Of a stretch of DNA of 64,000 nucleotides, positions 26,615 to 34,794 are shown piece by piece. The first letter of the stretch is position 1. Each line of letters starts with the position of its first letter. The notes beneath the pieces are model-generated. The model had not been told where the DNA came from. It made no database searches and saw only the letters and a program-made list of their open reading frames with translations. This stretch comes from Streptomyces sp. NBC_01551 (GTDB taxonomy: Bacteria; Actinomycetota; Actinomycetes; Streptomycetales; Streptomycetaceae): NCBI RefSeq assembly GCF_026339935.1, contig NZ_JAPEPX010000001.1, forward strand, positions 3,777,501 to 3,841,500, given 5' to 3'. Position numbers and translations under genes: made by a program.

Positions 26615-28351
26615 TCAGGCGATGTGCTCGCTCTCCAGCTCGCGCTGGTAGCGCATCTTCAGGCCCGGCATGAGCTTGCGGATCATCGAGGAGCTGCGGG
26701 GGTGCTCGATCCCGTGGCGGTCGGCGAGGTGTATGTCCACCTGCTCCGGGGTCGGGAAGTCGGAGTGCTCGTCGAGGTAGGAGCGGAACACCTCGTAGGC
26801 CGCCTCGTTGAACTTGACCTGGTCGAAGCCGGAGTCGTCGTCATCGGCCGTCGCGGGTGCGTCGGCGTCGGCGTCGGCGGGCGGCTCGGGGAGCTCCTCC
26901 TGCTGCGGACCCTCCGCCTCCGGAGCCGGCTCCCCGGGGTTGTAGCCGCCCTCGTACGAGGCCTGCGGGGCGAGCGGCGCCGCGAACCAGGCGCTGTTGT
27001 GCGCGGCCGGCATGGCGGTCGGATCCACCGCGAACGCGGGGGGAAGGTGCCCGTTCGCCTGGCCGGCGCTCTGACCCGGGAACGGGCCGTTCACCGGGCC
27101 CTGGCCCTGGCCCTGGTTGTTCCCCTGGCCGGGGAACTGGCCGCTGAGCTGGCCGGCGGCCTGCGCCTGGAACTGCCCGTTCGCCTGGCCGGCGAGCGGG
27201 CCTCCGGCCTGACCCGGCACCTGGCCATCGGCCTGGCCGTTCGCCTGGCCGTTCGCCTGGCCCGCGAACTGACCGTTCGCCTGGCCGTTGATCTGCCCGG
27301 GGAACTGGCCTGCGAGCTGGCCGTTCGCCTGGCCCCGGCCCTGGGCGTCGGGCTGGCCGGGGATCAGACCGTTCGCCGCGCCCGCGAGGTGGCCGGTCGT
27401 CTGGCCGTTGATCTGCCCGGGTATCTGGCCTGCGGCCTGACCCGCGACCTGGCCCGGGCCGTTCGGCTGCCCGGTCAGCGGGCTCGGGGCCTGGTCGTTG
27501 GCCTGCCCCGCGACCTGGCCCGCGAGTTGCCTCGCGGTGGCCTGGTCCTGCCCGGCCAGGGCGGCGGCAGCGGCGGGGTCCTGGTCCCGCCCGGCCAGGA
27601 CAAGGGTCTCGTCCCGCCCGGCCAGGGCAGGGGGTACCGGCTTCACCGGGGGGAGGAGGACCGGGTCTATGCCCGCCGCGGCCAGGCCTTCCGGGGCCGT
27701 CTGGGAGAGGGGGACGCCGATGCGGGCCAGCCGCAGCGGCATCAGCGCCTCGACCGGGGCCTTGCGGCGCCAGGCCCGCCCGTAGCGCGCCTGCAGGCGG
27801 GCCTGGTAGATCAGCCGGTCCTGCTCCATCCCGACGGCCTGCTCGTAGGAGCGCAGCTCCCACAGCTTCATCCGGCGCCACAGCTTGAACGTGGGGACGG
27901 GGGAGAGCAGCCACCGCGTGATGCGGACGCCCTCCATGTGCCGGTCCGCGGTGATGTCCGCGATCCGGCCCACGGCGTGCCGGGCCGCCTCCACCGTGAC
28001 CACGAACAGGATCGGGATCACCGCGTGCATGCCCACGCCCAGCGGGTCCGGCCAGGCCGCCGCGCCGTTGAAGGCGATCGTCGCCGCCGTCAGCAGCCAC
28101 GCCGTCTGCCGCAGCAGCGGGAACGGGATGCGGATCCAGGTCAGCAGCAGATCCAGCGCCAGCAGCACGCAGATGCCCGCGTCGATGCCGATCGGGAACA
28201 CCAGCGAGAAGCTGCCGAAGCCCTTCTGCAGCGCGAGCGCGCGCACCGCGGCATACGATCCCGCGAAACCGATCCCCGCGATGACCACGGCACCGGCGAC
28301 CACGACACCGATCAATATGCGGTGCGTACGAGTCAGCTGCATCGCGGCCAC
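26615..28351 (-). CDS. DUF2637 membrane protein with long Gly-Gln repeat
   Basis: A 578-residue protein. The first ~125 residues hold four transmembrane helices (IGVVVAGAVVIAGIGFAGSY, FPIGIDAGICVLLALDLLL, and two more), a DUF2637 domain found in chromosomal and plasmid Spd-like proteins. A basic stretch (about 130-215) follows, then a ~200-residue low-complexity region built on GQ-containing units such as AGQANGQ (about 245-440), an acidic linker and a C-terminal ~90-residue domain with VKFNEAAYEVFRSYLDEH resembling a DNA-binding or partition-type segment. GGGGAGGGG precedes the GTG. Function is unknown; the mix of membrane anchor, flexible linker and putative binding domain suggests tethering. 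Confidence 0.82.
   Translation of the reverse strand: MAAMQLTRTHRILIGVVVAGAVVIAGIGFAGSYAAVRALALQKGFGSFSLVFPIGIDAGICVLLALDLLLTWIRIPFPLLRQTAWLLTAATIAFNGAAAWPDPLGVGMHAVIPILFVVTVEAARHAVGRIADITADRHMEGVRITRWLLSPVPTFKLWRRMKLWELRSYEQAVGMEQDRLIYQARLQARYGRAWRRKAPVEALMPLRLARIGVPLSQTAPEGLAAAGIDPVLLPPVKPVPPALAGRDETLVLAGRDQDPAAAAALAGQDQATARQLAGQVAGQANDQAPSPLTGQPNGPGQVAGQAAGQIPGQINGQTTGHLAGAANGLIPGQPDAQGRGQANGQLAGQFPGQINGQANGQFAGQANGQANGQADGQVPGQAGGPLAGQANGQFQAQAAGQLSGQFPGQGNNQGQGQGPVNGPFPGQSAGQANGHLPPAFAVDPTAMPAAHNSAWFAAPLAPQASYEGGYNPGEPAPEAEGPQQEELPEPPADADADAPATADDDDSGFDQVKFNEAAYEVFRSYLDEHSDFPTPEQVDIHLADRHGIEHPRSSSMIRKLMPGLKMRYQRELESEHIA
27047..27545 (-). repeat. Degenerate 12-bp repeat array coding for (A/P)GQxxGQ
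   Basis: Within the DUF2637 gene the sequence CTGGCCGTTCGCCTGGCC and its variants recur in tandem, with units of about 12 nt coding on the minus strand for NGQ-AGQ, PGQ and similar tetrapeptides. It is an in-frame protein-level repeat, likely prone to length change by slippage. Confidence 0.85.
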
Positions 28352-28404
28352 CCGCGATCCCCTCCCCTTAATGAGCTATGGCAGGCACAGCGTACGGCCT
28401 GTCG

Positions 28405-29208
28405 TCAGGAGGTCGACTGCGACGGCTGCGGGGACTCCTTCTTGGGCTCTTCCTTGCTCTCTTCCTTGGCCTCGCCCTTGTTGGCCGCCTCGACCGACGC
28501 GACCGTCTCCTTGGCCGCCGCGATGGCGTTCTCCATCAGCTTCGCCTGGTCGGGGGCGTCGGCACCCTCGTAGGACGCGCCGTTGTAGTCGACCGTCACG
28601 ACGACGTTCTGGGTGCGCGCCACGATCGTCGTGTTGAAGAACTGCACGTCCTTCTTCACGCCGTACACGACCGACGTGCCCTCGTCGCCGATGCTGCCCG
28701 CCGGCTCCACCTTCACGTCGGTGGCGTCCTGCGTCGCCTTCGCCGTCTCGACCTGCTTCTTGTACTGTTCCTCGGCGCGCTTGTTGCCGCTGCCGAGCGA
28801 CGCGTGCGACTCGTAGCGGATCAGCGAGACCGAGAGCCAGCGGTACTTCGAGCCCTTCAGGCCGTCCACGTCGAGGCCGTTCCAGGAGCAGCTGGCGCGG
28901 CTGGACAGGTCGTTCGACTTGGTCGCCGTACCGCTCTTGTCCTTCGCCTCCGGGACGAGCGAGTCGATGCTCTTCTCGGCTATGGCCTTGCAGGGCTCGG
29001 GCAGCGTGGCGTACGCGACCTTCTCCAGCGCGGCGGAGCCCTTCGGGTTCGGCTTGGAGGAGGACGCGGACGACCCGGACTTCTTGCCGTTGTCCGAACC
29101 CGAACCCGAGTCCTTGCCCGAATCGGAGGAGCATCCGGCGACGGTGAGGATCACCGGGACGGCTGCGCAGGCGAGAACGCGGGTGAGGCGCGAGGCTGAT
29201 CGGTGCAT
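28405..29208 (-). CDS. Putative lipoprotein, DUF3558 family
   Basis: A 267-residue secreted lipoprotein. A basic N-terminus and hydrophobic h-region lead to a lipobox VAGC at about residues 23-26, followed by a Ser/Gly-rich linker. The core (PCKAIAEKSIDSLVPEA ... CSWNGLD ... ISLIRYE-like VSLIRYESH) fits DUF3558, with paired Cys likely disulfide-bonded. The C-terminal ~40 residues are charged and repetitive (EAKEESKEEPKKES). GAAGGA precedes the ATG. It lies just upstream of the DUF2637 gene on the same strand and may be co-expressed with it. Confidence 0.82.
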   Translation of the reverse strand: MHRSASRLTRVLACAAVPVILTVAGCSSDSGKDSGSGSDNGKKSGSSASSSKPNPKGSAALEKVAYATLPEPCKAIAEKSIDSLVPEAKDKSGTATKSNDLSSRASCSWNGLDVDGLKGSKYRWLSVSLIRYESHASLGSGNKRAEEQYKKQVETAKATQDATDVKVEPAGSIGDEGTSVVYGVKKDVQFFNTTIVARTQNVVVTVDYNGASYEGADAPDQAKLMENAIAAAKETVASVEAANKGEAKEESKEEPKKESPQPSQSTS

Positions 29209-29343
29209 GGTTCCTTCAGACGTTGTGGGTCTTCATCGGTCTTCGTACGGGCGTATCGAGGGCACGGGACCCGAGCAACGGTAGCCCGACGCGGCGCGAG
29301 CCTGCTGTGCGCGCCGTCACGCGGACCCCCCGTACGCCCCCGG

Positions 29344-30252
29344 TCACTCGCTGAACCGCTCCGCCAGGGCCTGCGCCAACTGGCGCGCCCGGTCCTGGGT
29401 TTCGGTGCTCGGCGGGACGGCGCCGGCCGGTGAGGGCTGGACGCTGTACTCGACGGTGACCAGGACATTGGAGGTGCGGAACACAATCCGCACGCTGCGC
29501 GCCTGCGCGGCGGTGGCGCCGGCCGCGCTCAGCTTGTCCTCGATGAAGGCCTCGTCGCCGAGGTCCTCCAGGACGCGGGAGCCGAGCTCGGGCGTGGGGG
29601 TGGGGGTGGCGCTGCCGGGGCTCGCGCCGGGGCTGCGGGGGCCGGTGCTCGCGCTCGCGCTGGGGCTCGCACCCGCACCCGCACCCGTACTGGCACTCGC
29701 GCTCGGGCTCGCGCTGGGGCTCGCGGTCGTTCCGGGCGTGGGGCTCGTGCCGGTGCTGGGGCTGGTGGTGGGCCCGGGGAAGGGCAGCTTCGCGTCCGTC
29801 AGCCGGCGCACGTACACCTGGCGGGCCCGGTCGTCGTCGCTGGCGGTGGCGCGGTCGTACGAGACCACGCGCTCGAATCCGACGTACAGCAGTCGCGTTT
29901 CGGCGGGCGTGGTCGCGGTCCAGCGGCAACCGACGTGCCGGTCGCCGTCGTAGGAGGTGTCCGCGGTGCCGGCGTAGAGCTTGTCGAGCGTTTCCTCGGT
30001 GAGGGAGTCCGGAGCCGGCAGCATCGCCTTGAGGCGCTTGCTTTCGGGGGCCTTGCAAGGGGAGGGCAGGCTGCGGTACTTCCCGGCGGGCGCGGGGGCG
30101 GGGTTGCCGCCGGCCTTCGCGTCGTTGACGGCTCCGCCGCCGCTGCCGCTGGTACACCCGGTGAGACCGACGGTCGCGAGCGCGGTGAGCATCGCGATGC
30201 CGGGCAGGACTCGTCGTACTGCATTGGCCGCCTTGGCTGCCTTGCGCTGCAC
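29344..30252 (-). CDS. Putative lipoprotein, DUF3558-like, with Ser/Pro/Thr repeat
   Basis: A 302-residue lipoprotein paralogous in plan to the next gene: signal peptide with lipobox LTGC at about residues 29-32, Cys-containing core (SLPSPCKAPESKRLKAMLP ... VGCRWTA), then a long SPSAS-type Ser/Pro/Ala/Thr linker (about 165-215) and a conserved C-terminal domain ending LAQALAERF. The GTG at 30250-30252 is chosen because AAGGGAG lies 9 nt upstream; upstream in-frame codons lack one. Two DUF3558-type lipoproteins in tandem suggest a common cell-surface job that is not known. Confidence 0.78.
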   Translation of the reverse strand: MQRKAAKAANAVRRVLPGIAMLTALATVGLTGCTSGSGGGAVNDAKAGGNPAPAPAGKYRSLPSPCKAPESKRLKAMLPAPDSLTEETLDKLYAGTADTSYDGDRHVGCRWTATTPAETRLLYVGFERVVSYDRATASDDDRARQVYVRRLTDAKLPFPGPTTSPSTGTSPTPGTTASPSASPSASASTGAGAGASPSASASTGPRSPGASPGSATPTPTPELGSRVLEDLGDEAFIEDKLSAAGATAAQARSVRIVFRTSNVLVTVEYSVQPSPAGAVPPSTETQDRARQLAQALAERFSE

Positions 30253-30446
30253 GTCCACTGGCTCCCTTCGACCGGCCGGTCGCCCGGGCCGGTCAGGAAA
30301 ATGCGTTGCCGCGGCTGGGGCGCGGCTGGACACAATGTCTATCGCACACGCTGGTGCCGGCGCCGGTCCGCTGTCTGTTTTGGGGCTATGAGCGAGGCTT
30401 TTGCGTATTGAGACTTTTCTTTGATTAACGGGGTATTGGGGCTGTT

Positions 30447-31640
30447 ATGTCGTATGTAGAGGTGCCCGGGGCGAAGGTCCCGATCCGGATGTGGACCGAC
30501 CCGAAGTCGGTCGAGCCCGGTGCGATGCAGCAGCTCCACAACGTGGCGACCCTCCCGTGGATCAAGGGCCTGGCCGTGATGCCGGACGTCCACTACGGCA
30601 AGGGCGCCACGGTCGGCTCGGTGATCGCCATGAAGGACGCGGTCTGTCCGGCGGCGGTGGGCGTGGACATCGGCTGCGGCATGTCGGCGGTCAAGACGTC
30701 CCTGACGGCGAACGACCTGCCGGGCGACCTGTCGGCGCTGCGCTCGAAGATCGAGCGGGCGATCCCGGTCGGGGCGGGCATGCACCGGGATCCGGTGGAC
30801 CCGGACCGGCTGTACGGGTTTCCGGTGGACGGGTACGGGGGGCTGTGGGAGCGGTTCGACTACCTGGCGGACGAGGTGAAGTTCCGGCGAGAGCGGGCCC
30901 TGCGGCAATTGGGTAGCTTGGGCACGGGAAATCACTTCTGGGAGTTGTGTATTGATGTGTCCGGTTCGGTGTGGATCATGCTGCACTCCGGTTCCCGGAA
31001 CATCGGCAACGAACTCGCCGAGCACCACATCGGCGTGGCCCGGGGGCTCTCGCACAATCAGGGTCTGGTCGACCGCGACCTGGCGGTGTTCCTGGCGGCC
31101 ACCCCGGAGATGCAGGCGTACCGGAACGATCTCTTCTGGGCGCAGGAGTACGCCAAGTACAACCGTGCCGCGATGATGAGCCTGTCGAAGGAGGTCATCC
31201 GCAAGGAGTTCCGGAAGGCCAAGGTCTCCTTCGGTGAGGAGATCAGCTGCCACCACAACTACGTGGCGGAGGAGCGGTACGACGGCATGGACCTGCTGGT
31301 CACGCGGAAGGGCGCGATCCGCGCCGGCAGCGGGGACTACGGGATCATCCCGGGCTCCATGGGGACGGGCTCGTACATCGTGAAGGGCCTCGGGAACGAG
31401 AAGTCCTTCAACTCGGCCTCGCACGGCGCGGGGCGGAAGATGAGCCGGACGGCGGCGAAGAAGCGGTTCTCGGCGCGGGACCTGGCGGAGCAGACCAAGG
31501 GCGTGGAGTGCCGTAAGGACTCGGGCGTCGTGGACGAGATCCCGGGTGCGTACAAGTCGATCGAGCAGGTCATCGACCAGCAGACCGATCTGGTCGAGGT
31601 CGTGGCGAAGCTCAAGCAGGTCATCTGCATCAAGGGCTGA
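30447..31640 (+). CDS. rtcB: RtcB-type RNA-splicing ligase
   Basis: A 397-residue RtcB, which joins RNA 2',3'-cyclic phosphate or 3'-phosphate ends to 5'-OH ends using GTP and Mn. All hallmark blocks are present: MPDVHYGKGATVG (near 46), GVDIGCGM (near 73), LGSLGTGNHFWE (near 157), LHSGSRNIG (near 177), the PGSMG loop (near 310) and SHGAGR (near 326), whose His is the guanylylated residue. No archease or RtcA is adjacent. The 194-nt divergent region upstream is unusually AT-rich at 30395-30440 and presumably holds its promoter, but no clear hexamer pair was identified. Confidence 0.94.
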   Translation: MSYVEVPGAKVPIRMWTDPKSVEPGAMQQLHNVATLPWIKGLAVMPDVHYGKGATVGSVIAMKDAVCPAAVGVDIGCGMSAVKTSLTANDLPGDLSALRSKIERAIPVGAGMHRDPVDPDRLYGFPVDGYGGLWERFDYLADEVKFRRERALRQLGSLGTGNHFWELCIDVSGSVWIMLHSGSRNIGNELAEHHIGVARGLSHNQGLVDRDLAVFLAATPEMQAYRNDLFWAQEYAKYNRAAMMSLSKEVIRKEFRKAKVSFGEEISCHHNYVAEERYDGMDLLVTRKGAIRAGSGDYGIIPGSMGTGSYIVKGLGNEKSFNSASHGAGRKMSRTAAKKRFSARDLAEQTKGVECRKDSGVVDEIPGAYKSIEQVIDQQTDLVEVVAKLKQVICIKG

Positions 31641-31668
31641 GGCCCGCCGGTGCAGTTGTCGGGGGAGT

Positions 31669-31706
31669 GGAAGGGCCCGGACCGATCTCTCGGTCCGGGC
31701 CCTTCC
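31669..31706. terminator. Terminator after rtcB
   Basis: A 16-bp stem GGAAGGGCCCGGACCG/CGGTCCGGGCCCTTCC with loop ATCTCT between the convergent rtcB and small hypothetical genes. It can act in both directions. Confidence 0.88.
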
Positions 31707-31748
31707 GCGTCGCTCCCCGTGTCCGTCTTTGTCCCCGTCCGCCCCGCC

Positions 31749-32060
31749 TCAGCCGGGCGGTATCGGGCCGTCCGGCACCTTGTCGGTCCAGTCGGTGTCG
31801 AAGACCAGCTCCGCCAGCCGGAAGACGACGCGCGTGCGCGAGAGTCTGCTGTAGACGCGGACGTAGTACGCGTCTTCGCCGCCGTACCGGAACACCATGC
31901 GCCGCTTGGGCGATTGCGGGATCCCGGCCACGTACCCGGACTCGGCGACGGCCCGCAGCTGCGCCTGCGCCTCCTCGCGGGTGCCGTCGAACTGCTTCAC
32001 CGTCTGGAACGCGTGCATGTCGGAGTCGTGATTCTCCGCGGTGATCACCCACTGGGCCAT
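31749..32060 (-). CDS. Conserved hypothetical protein, 103 residues
   Basis: Not assigned to a family. A small soluble protein starting MAQWVITAENHDSDMHAF; a helix (TREEAQAQLRAVAESGYV) is followed by a beta-rich middle (RMVFRYGGEDAYYVRVYSRLSRTRVVFRLAELVFDT). No signal peptide or membrane segment. GGGGGA stands just upstream of the ATG. The layout resembles a small alpha/beta domain; function unknown. Confidence 0.7.
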   Translation of the reverse strand: MAQWVITAENHDSDMHAFQTVKQFDGTREEAQAQLRAVAESGYVAGIPQSPKRRMVFRYGGEDAYYVRVYSRLSRTRVVFRLAELVFDTDWTDKVPDGPIPPG

Positions 32061-32245
32061 ACGGTCCCCCCTGTCAGGTCGTGTGACGTGCCGACGGTGA
32101 TCCAATCAGACGACCCCGCCCTCAGGGCGCCGTGAGGCCAGGCCGCGCGGCGCGGACGGGGTGGTCGGTGTGGGCGGGGGCAACTGCCTCCGGGCGCGCG
32201 GGGTTTTCGGGTCAAGAGACTCTCCGGCGGGGGTTGACGGGGCGA

Positions 32246-32261
32246 GTTGGTCTAGACCAGG
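32246..32261. promoter_or_regulatory. DasR-responsive element (dre) candidate
   Basis: GTTGGTCTAGACCAGG contains the perfect 12-bp palindrome TGGTCTAGACCA (32248-32259), which is the core of the DasR operator, the GntR-family GlcNAc regulator of Streptomyces. It ends 9 nt before the start of a polysaccharide deacetylase gene, a sensible DasR target. A TTGACG at 32234-32239 is a possible -35 element. Confidence 0.75.
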
Positions 32262-32270
32262 GTGGCGGGC

Positions 32271-32945
32271 ATGTGGAGATCTCGTGTGCTCGTCACCGCG
32301 TTCGCTTCGTTGTCGCTCGCCCTTGGGACGGTCGGGTCCGCAGGGGCGGCTCGGGTTGGGTTGCCGCCCGTCGTGTCGCACGTGCCGACCGGCGAGAAGG
32401 TCGTCTTCATCACGATCGACGACGGGTGGGTGCATGACCCGGCCGTCGCGCGGAGCCTCGTGGAGAAGCAGATCCCGGCGTCGCTGTTCCTGCTGCCGGG
32501 GGCGACCTCGTACGACACCCCGTACTTCACCGGGCTCGTGGAGCGGGGGCGGGTGAGCGTGGAGAACCACACCGTCAACCACCCGGACCTGACCACGCTC
32601 GACGCTGCCGGGAAGGACGCCGAGGTGTGCGGCGCCGGGGAGCAGCTGGCGGCGACGTTCGGGCGGGAGCCGAAGCTGTTGCGGCCGCCGTACGGGGCGG
32701 TGAACGACGAGGTGCGGCTCGCGGCGAAGGCGTGCGGGGTGAAGGCGCTGGTCACGTGGACGTACGACTTCACGACCTGGGGCGAGACGCCGCCGACTCC
32801 GCGGCTCGTGGCGGGGGACATCGTGCTGCTGCACTTCACGCCGACCCTGGGGGCGGACCTGCAGCGGGCCCTGGACGCGGCGAAGGCCGCCGGGTTGAAG
32901 CCGGCGGCCCTCATGCCGCATCTCAAGGCCGCGGGAGTCGTGTAG
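32271..32945 (+). CDS. Secreted polysaccharide deacetylase (NodB/CE4 family)
   Basis: A 224-residue protein with a signal peptide (LVTAFASLSLALGTVGSAGAA) and a NodB domain. CE4 motifs: TIDDGW (catalytic Asp and metal Asp, near 48), the metal HxxxH in VENHTVNHPDL (near 98), RPPYG (near 139) and a C-terminal LHF (near 190). It should remove N-acetyl groups from chitin, chito-oligosaccharides or peptidoglycan outside the cell. The start at ATG 32271 is preceded by AGGGTGG; a GTG at 32262 overlaps the dre palindrome edge. GlcNAc-linked control by DasR is predicted. Confidence 0.86.
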   Translation: MWRSRVLVTAFASLSLALGTVGSAGAARVGLPPVVSHVPTGEKVVFITIDDGWVHDPAVARSLVEKQIPASLFLLPGATSYDTPYFTGLVERGRVSVENHTVNHPDLTTLDAAGKDAEVCGAGEQLAATFGREPKLLRPPYGAVNDEVRLAAKACGVKALVTWTYDFTTWGETPPTPRLVAGDIVLLHFTPTLGADLQRALDAAKAAGLKPAALMPHLKAAGVV

Positions 32946-32958
32946 CGGCTGGTCTGCG

Positions 32959-33723
32959 CTACAGCTCGCGGTGGACCTTCGTGTTCGAGGCCTGGGCGCG
33001 GGGGCGGACCACGAGGAGGTCGATGTTGACGTGGCTGGGGCGGGTGACGGCCCAGGTGATGGTGTCGGCCACGTCGTCGGCGGACAGGGGCTGGGCGACG
33101 CCCGCGTAGACCTTGGCGGCCTTGTCGGTGTCGCCGCGGAAGCGGGTGGTCGCGAACTCCTCGGTCTTGACCATGCCGGGGGCGATCTCGATGACGCGGA
33201 CGGGCTGGCCGACGATCTCCAGGCGGAGGGTCTCGGCGAGGACGCGGGCGCCGTTCTTGGCGGCGACGTAGCCGGCGCCGCCCTCGTACGTGGAGTGGCC
33301 GGCGGTGGAGGAGAGGACGACCACCGTGCCGTCGCCGGAGGCGGTGAGGGCGGGGAGCAGGGCCTGGGTGACGTGGAGCGTGCCGATGACGTTGACCTCG
33401 TACATCGTGCGCCAGTCGGCGGGGTCGCCGGTGGCGACGGGCTCGGCTCCGATGGCGCCGCCGGCGTTGTTGACGAGCACGTCGCAGCGGTCCAGGGAGG
33501 CGGCGAAGGCGTCGACGGCGGCGCGGTCGGTGACGTCGAGGGCGTACGCGGTGGCGGCGCGGCCGGCGGCGGTCAGCTCGGCGGCGAGGGCCTCGATGCG
33601 GTCCTTGCGGCGGGCGGTGAGGACGACGTGGTAGCCGGCCTCGGCGAGCTGCCGGGCGGTGGCCGCGCCGATTCCGCTGCTCGCGCCGGTGACTACGGCG
33701 GTTCGGGTGGCGGCCGTGCTCAT
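32959..33723 (-). CDS. Short-chain dehydrogenase/reductase
   Basis: A 254-residue classical SDR: cofactor motif VTGASSGIGAA near residues 11-21, NNAG near 86, catalytic Ser in VVLSSTAGHS near 135 and YVAAK near 151. The segment after the catalytic Lys, EIAPGMVKTEEF, and the basic residues after the first strand (ARRKDR) suggest NADP(H), as in the YdfG/3-hydroxypropionate or serine dehydrogenase group. Substrate unknown. GAGGAG lies 8 nt before the ATG. Confidence 0.88.
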   Translation of the reverse strand: MSTAATRTAVVTGASSGIGAATARQLAEAGYHVVLTARRKDRIEALAAELTAAGRAATAYALDVTDRAAVDAFAASLDRCDVLVNNAGGAIGAEPVATGDPADWRTMYEVNVIGTLHVTQALLPALTASGDGTVVVLSSTAGHSTYEGGAGYVAAKNGARVLAETLRLEIVGQPVRVIEIAPGMVKTEEFATTRFRGDTDKAAKVYAGVAQPLSADDVADTITWAVTRPSHVNIDLLVVRPRAQASNTKVHREL

Positions 33724-33777
33724 GTGCGGGCTCCTCGGTCGTTCGTACGGGCGATTACTCGCCAGCATAGGCGGGGG

Positions 33778-34113
33778 TCAGCGGCCGCGCGGGGCGTACA
33801 TGATCACGGCCATGCCGGCCAGGCAGACGAGGGCGCCGGCGATGTCCCAGCGGTCTGGGCGGTAGCCGTCGGCGACGGCGCCCCAGACGAGGGATCCGGC
33901 GACGAAGACTCCGCCGTAGGCGGCGAGGACGCGGGCGAAGTCGCCTTGGGGCTGGAGGGTGGCGGCGAAGCCGTAGAGGCCGAGGGCGATGACTCCGGCG
34001 CCGATCCAGGCCCAGCCCCTGTGCTCGCGGACGCCCTGCCAGACGAGCCAGGCGCCGCCGATTTCGAGGAGGGCGGCGAGGGCGAAGAGGGCGGCGGAGC
34101 GGGCGATCAGCAT
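33778..34113 (-). CDS. YnfA family (UPF0060) membrane protein
   Basis: A 111-residue protein with four transmembrane helices, matching YnfA throughout: [16 protein letters not shown], the central [33 protein letters not shown] and [11 protein letters not shown]. The fold resembles small multidrug resistance transporters and some members confer dye or antimicrobial efflux. It stands 54 nt upstream of the SDR gene on the same strand. Confidence 0.9.
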   Translation of the reverse strand: MLIARSAALFALAALLEIGGAWLVWQGVREHRGWAWIGAGVIALGLYGFAATLQPQGDFARVLAAYGGVFVAGSLVWGAVADGYRPDRWDIAGALVCLAGMAVIMYAPRGR

Positions 34114-34241
34114 GGCCGGAAGCCTACGAGGGGTGGCGCGGCGGGCGGTGCGGCGAATGGGGGAGGCTCGCCCTCGTTCGTGTGATGGTCCGACCGGCGG
34201 GCGGGTGTGCTGGCTAGCGTCCGCGCGTGGAGGTGGTGGCG

Positions 34242-34742
34242 GTGCGCCGTGGTGCCGTACGAAGTGTGGTGGTGGCGGGTTCGCTGGTGCTCGGTGTGGC
34301 GGGCCTGGCCGGTGGTGCGCAGGCGTCGGCCCGCGACGTCACAGGCGCGTGGGCCGGGCCCGAGGCCGACGTGTCGTATCACGGGCGGGTGAAGCTGACC
34401 CAGGGCCGGCTCCGCGTGTGGCTGGTCCCGGAGAACGACGGGCCGTCGGCGCTGCCCAACGCCACGGTGCGGGTGCGGCTGTCGGCCGACCTCGCGGACC
34501 GGCAGGCGCTGTCGGAGGGCTGCGCGCGGATCGGGACGCGCGAGGTGGTGTGCGAGACGGGGGCGCTGCCGGAGCACGGGCGGGGCCGGCACATCACGCT
34601 GGCGCTGGAGCTGCGCGAGCGCCCGCCGGAGGTGTCGGTGCGGTTCGACACCTGGTGGAACGGCGGCGCCTCCGACCGCAACCGCTCGAACAACGAGCTC
34701 GCGGTGCTGGCCCTGGACACGGGCGACTCCTACGCCTTCTGA
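34242..34742 (+). CDS. Secreted hypothetical protein
   Basis: A 166-residue protein not assigned to a named family. The N-terminus is a clear signal peptide ([29 protein letters not shown], about 2-30). The mature part is beta-rich with two Cys ([15 protein letters not shown], near 88-98) that can form a disulfide and ends [22 protein letters not shown], reminiscent of DUF11/CARDB-like Ig folds on cell-surface proteins. The GTG at 34242 is chosen because GGAGG lies 8 nt upstream. Confidence 0.72.
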   Translation: MRRGAVRSVVVAGSLVLGVAGLAGGAQASARDVTGAWAGPEADVSYHGRVKLTQGRLRVWLVPENDGPSALPNATVRVRLSADLADRQALSEGCARIGTREVVCETGALPEHGRGRHITLALELRERPPEVSVRFDTWWNGGASDRNRSNNELAVLALDTGDSYAF

Positions 34743-34794
34743 GCCGGGCGGGGGCCGCTTGGCCGGTCCGGCCGGTCTGGCCGGACGGCCGGTC

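Noticed and set aside
27047..27545. GC-rich tandem repeat considered as an origin or partition site
   Set aside because: Units are in frame, code for a GQ pattern and show no iteron or parS-like symmetry.
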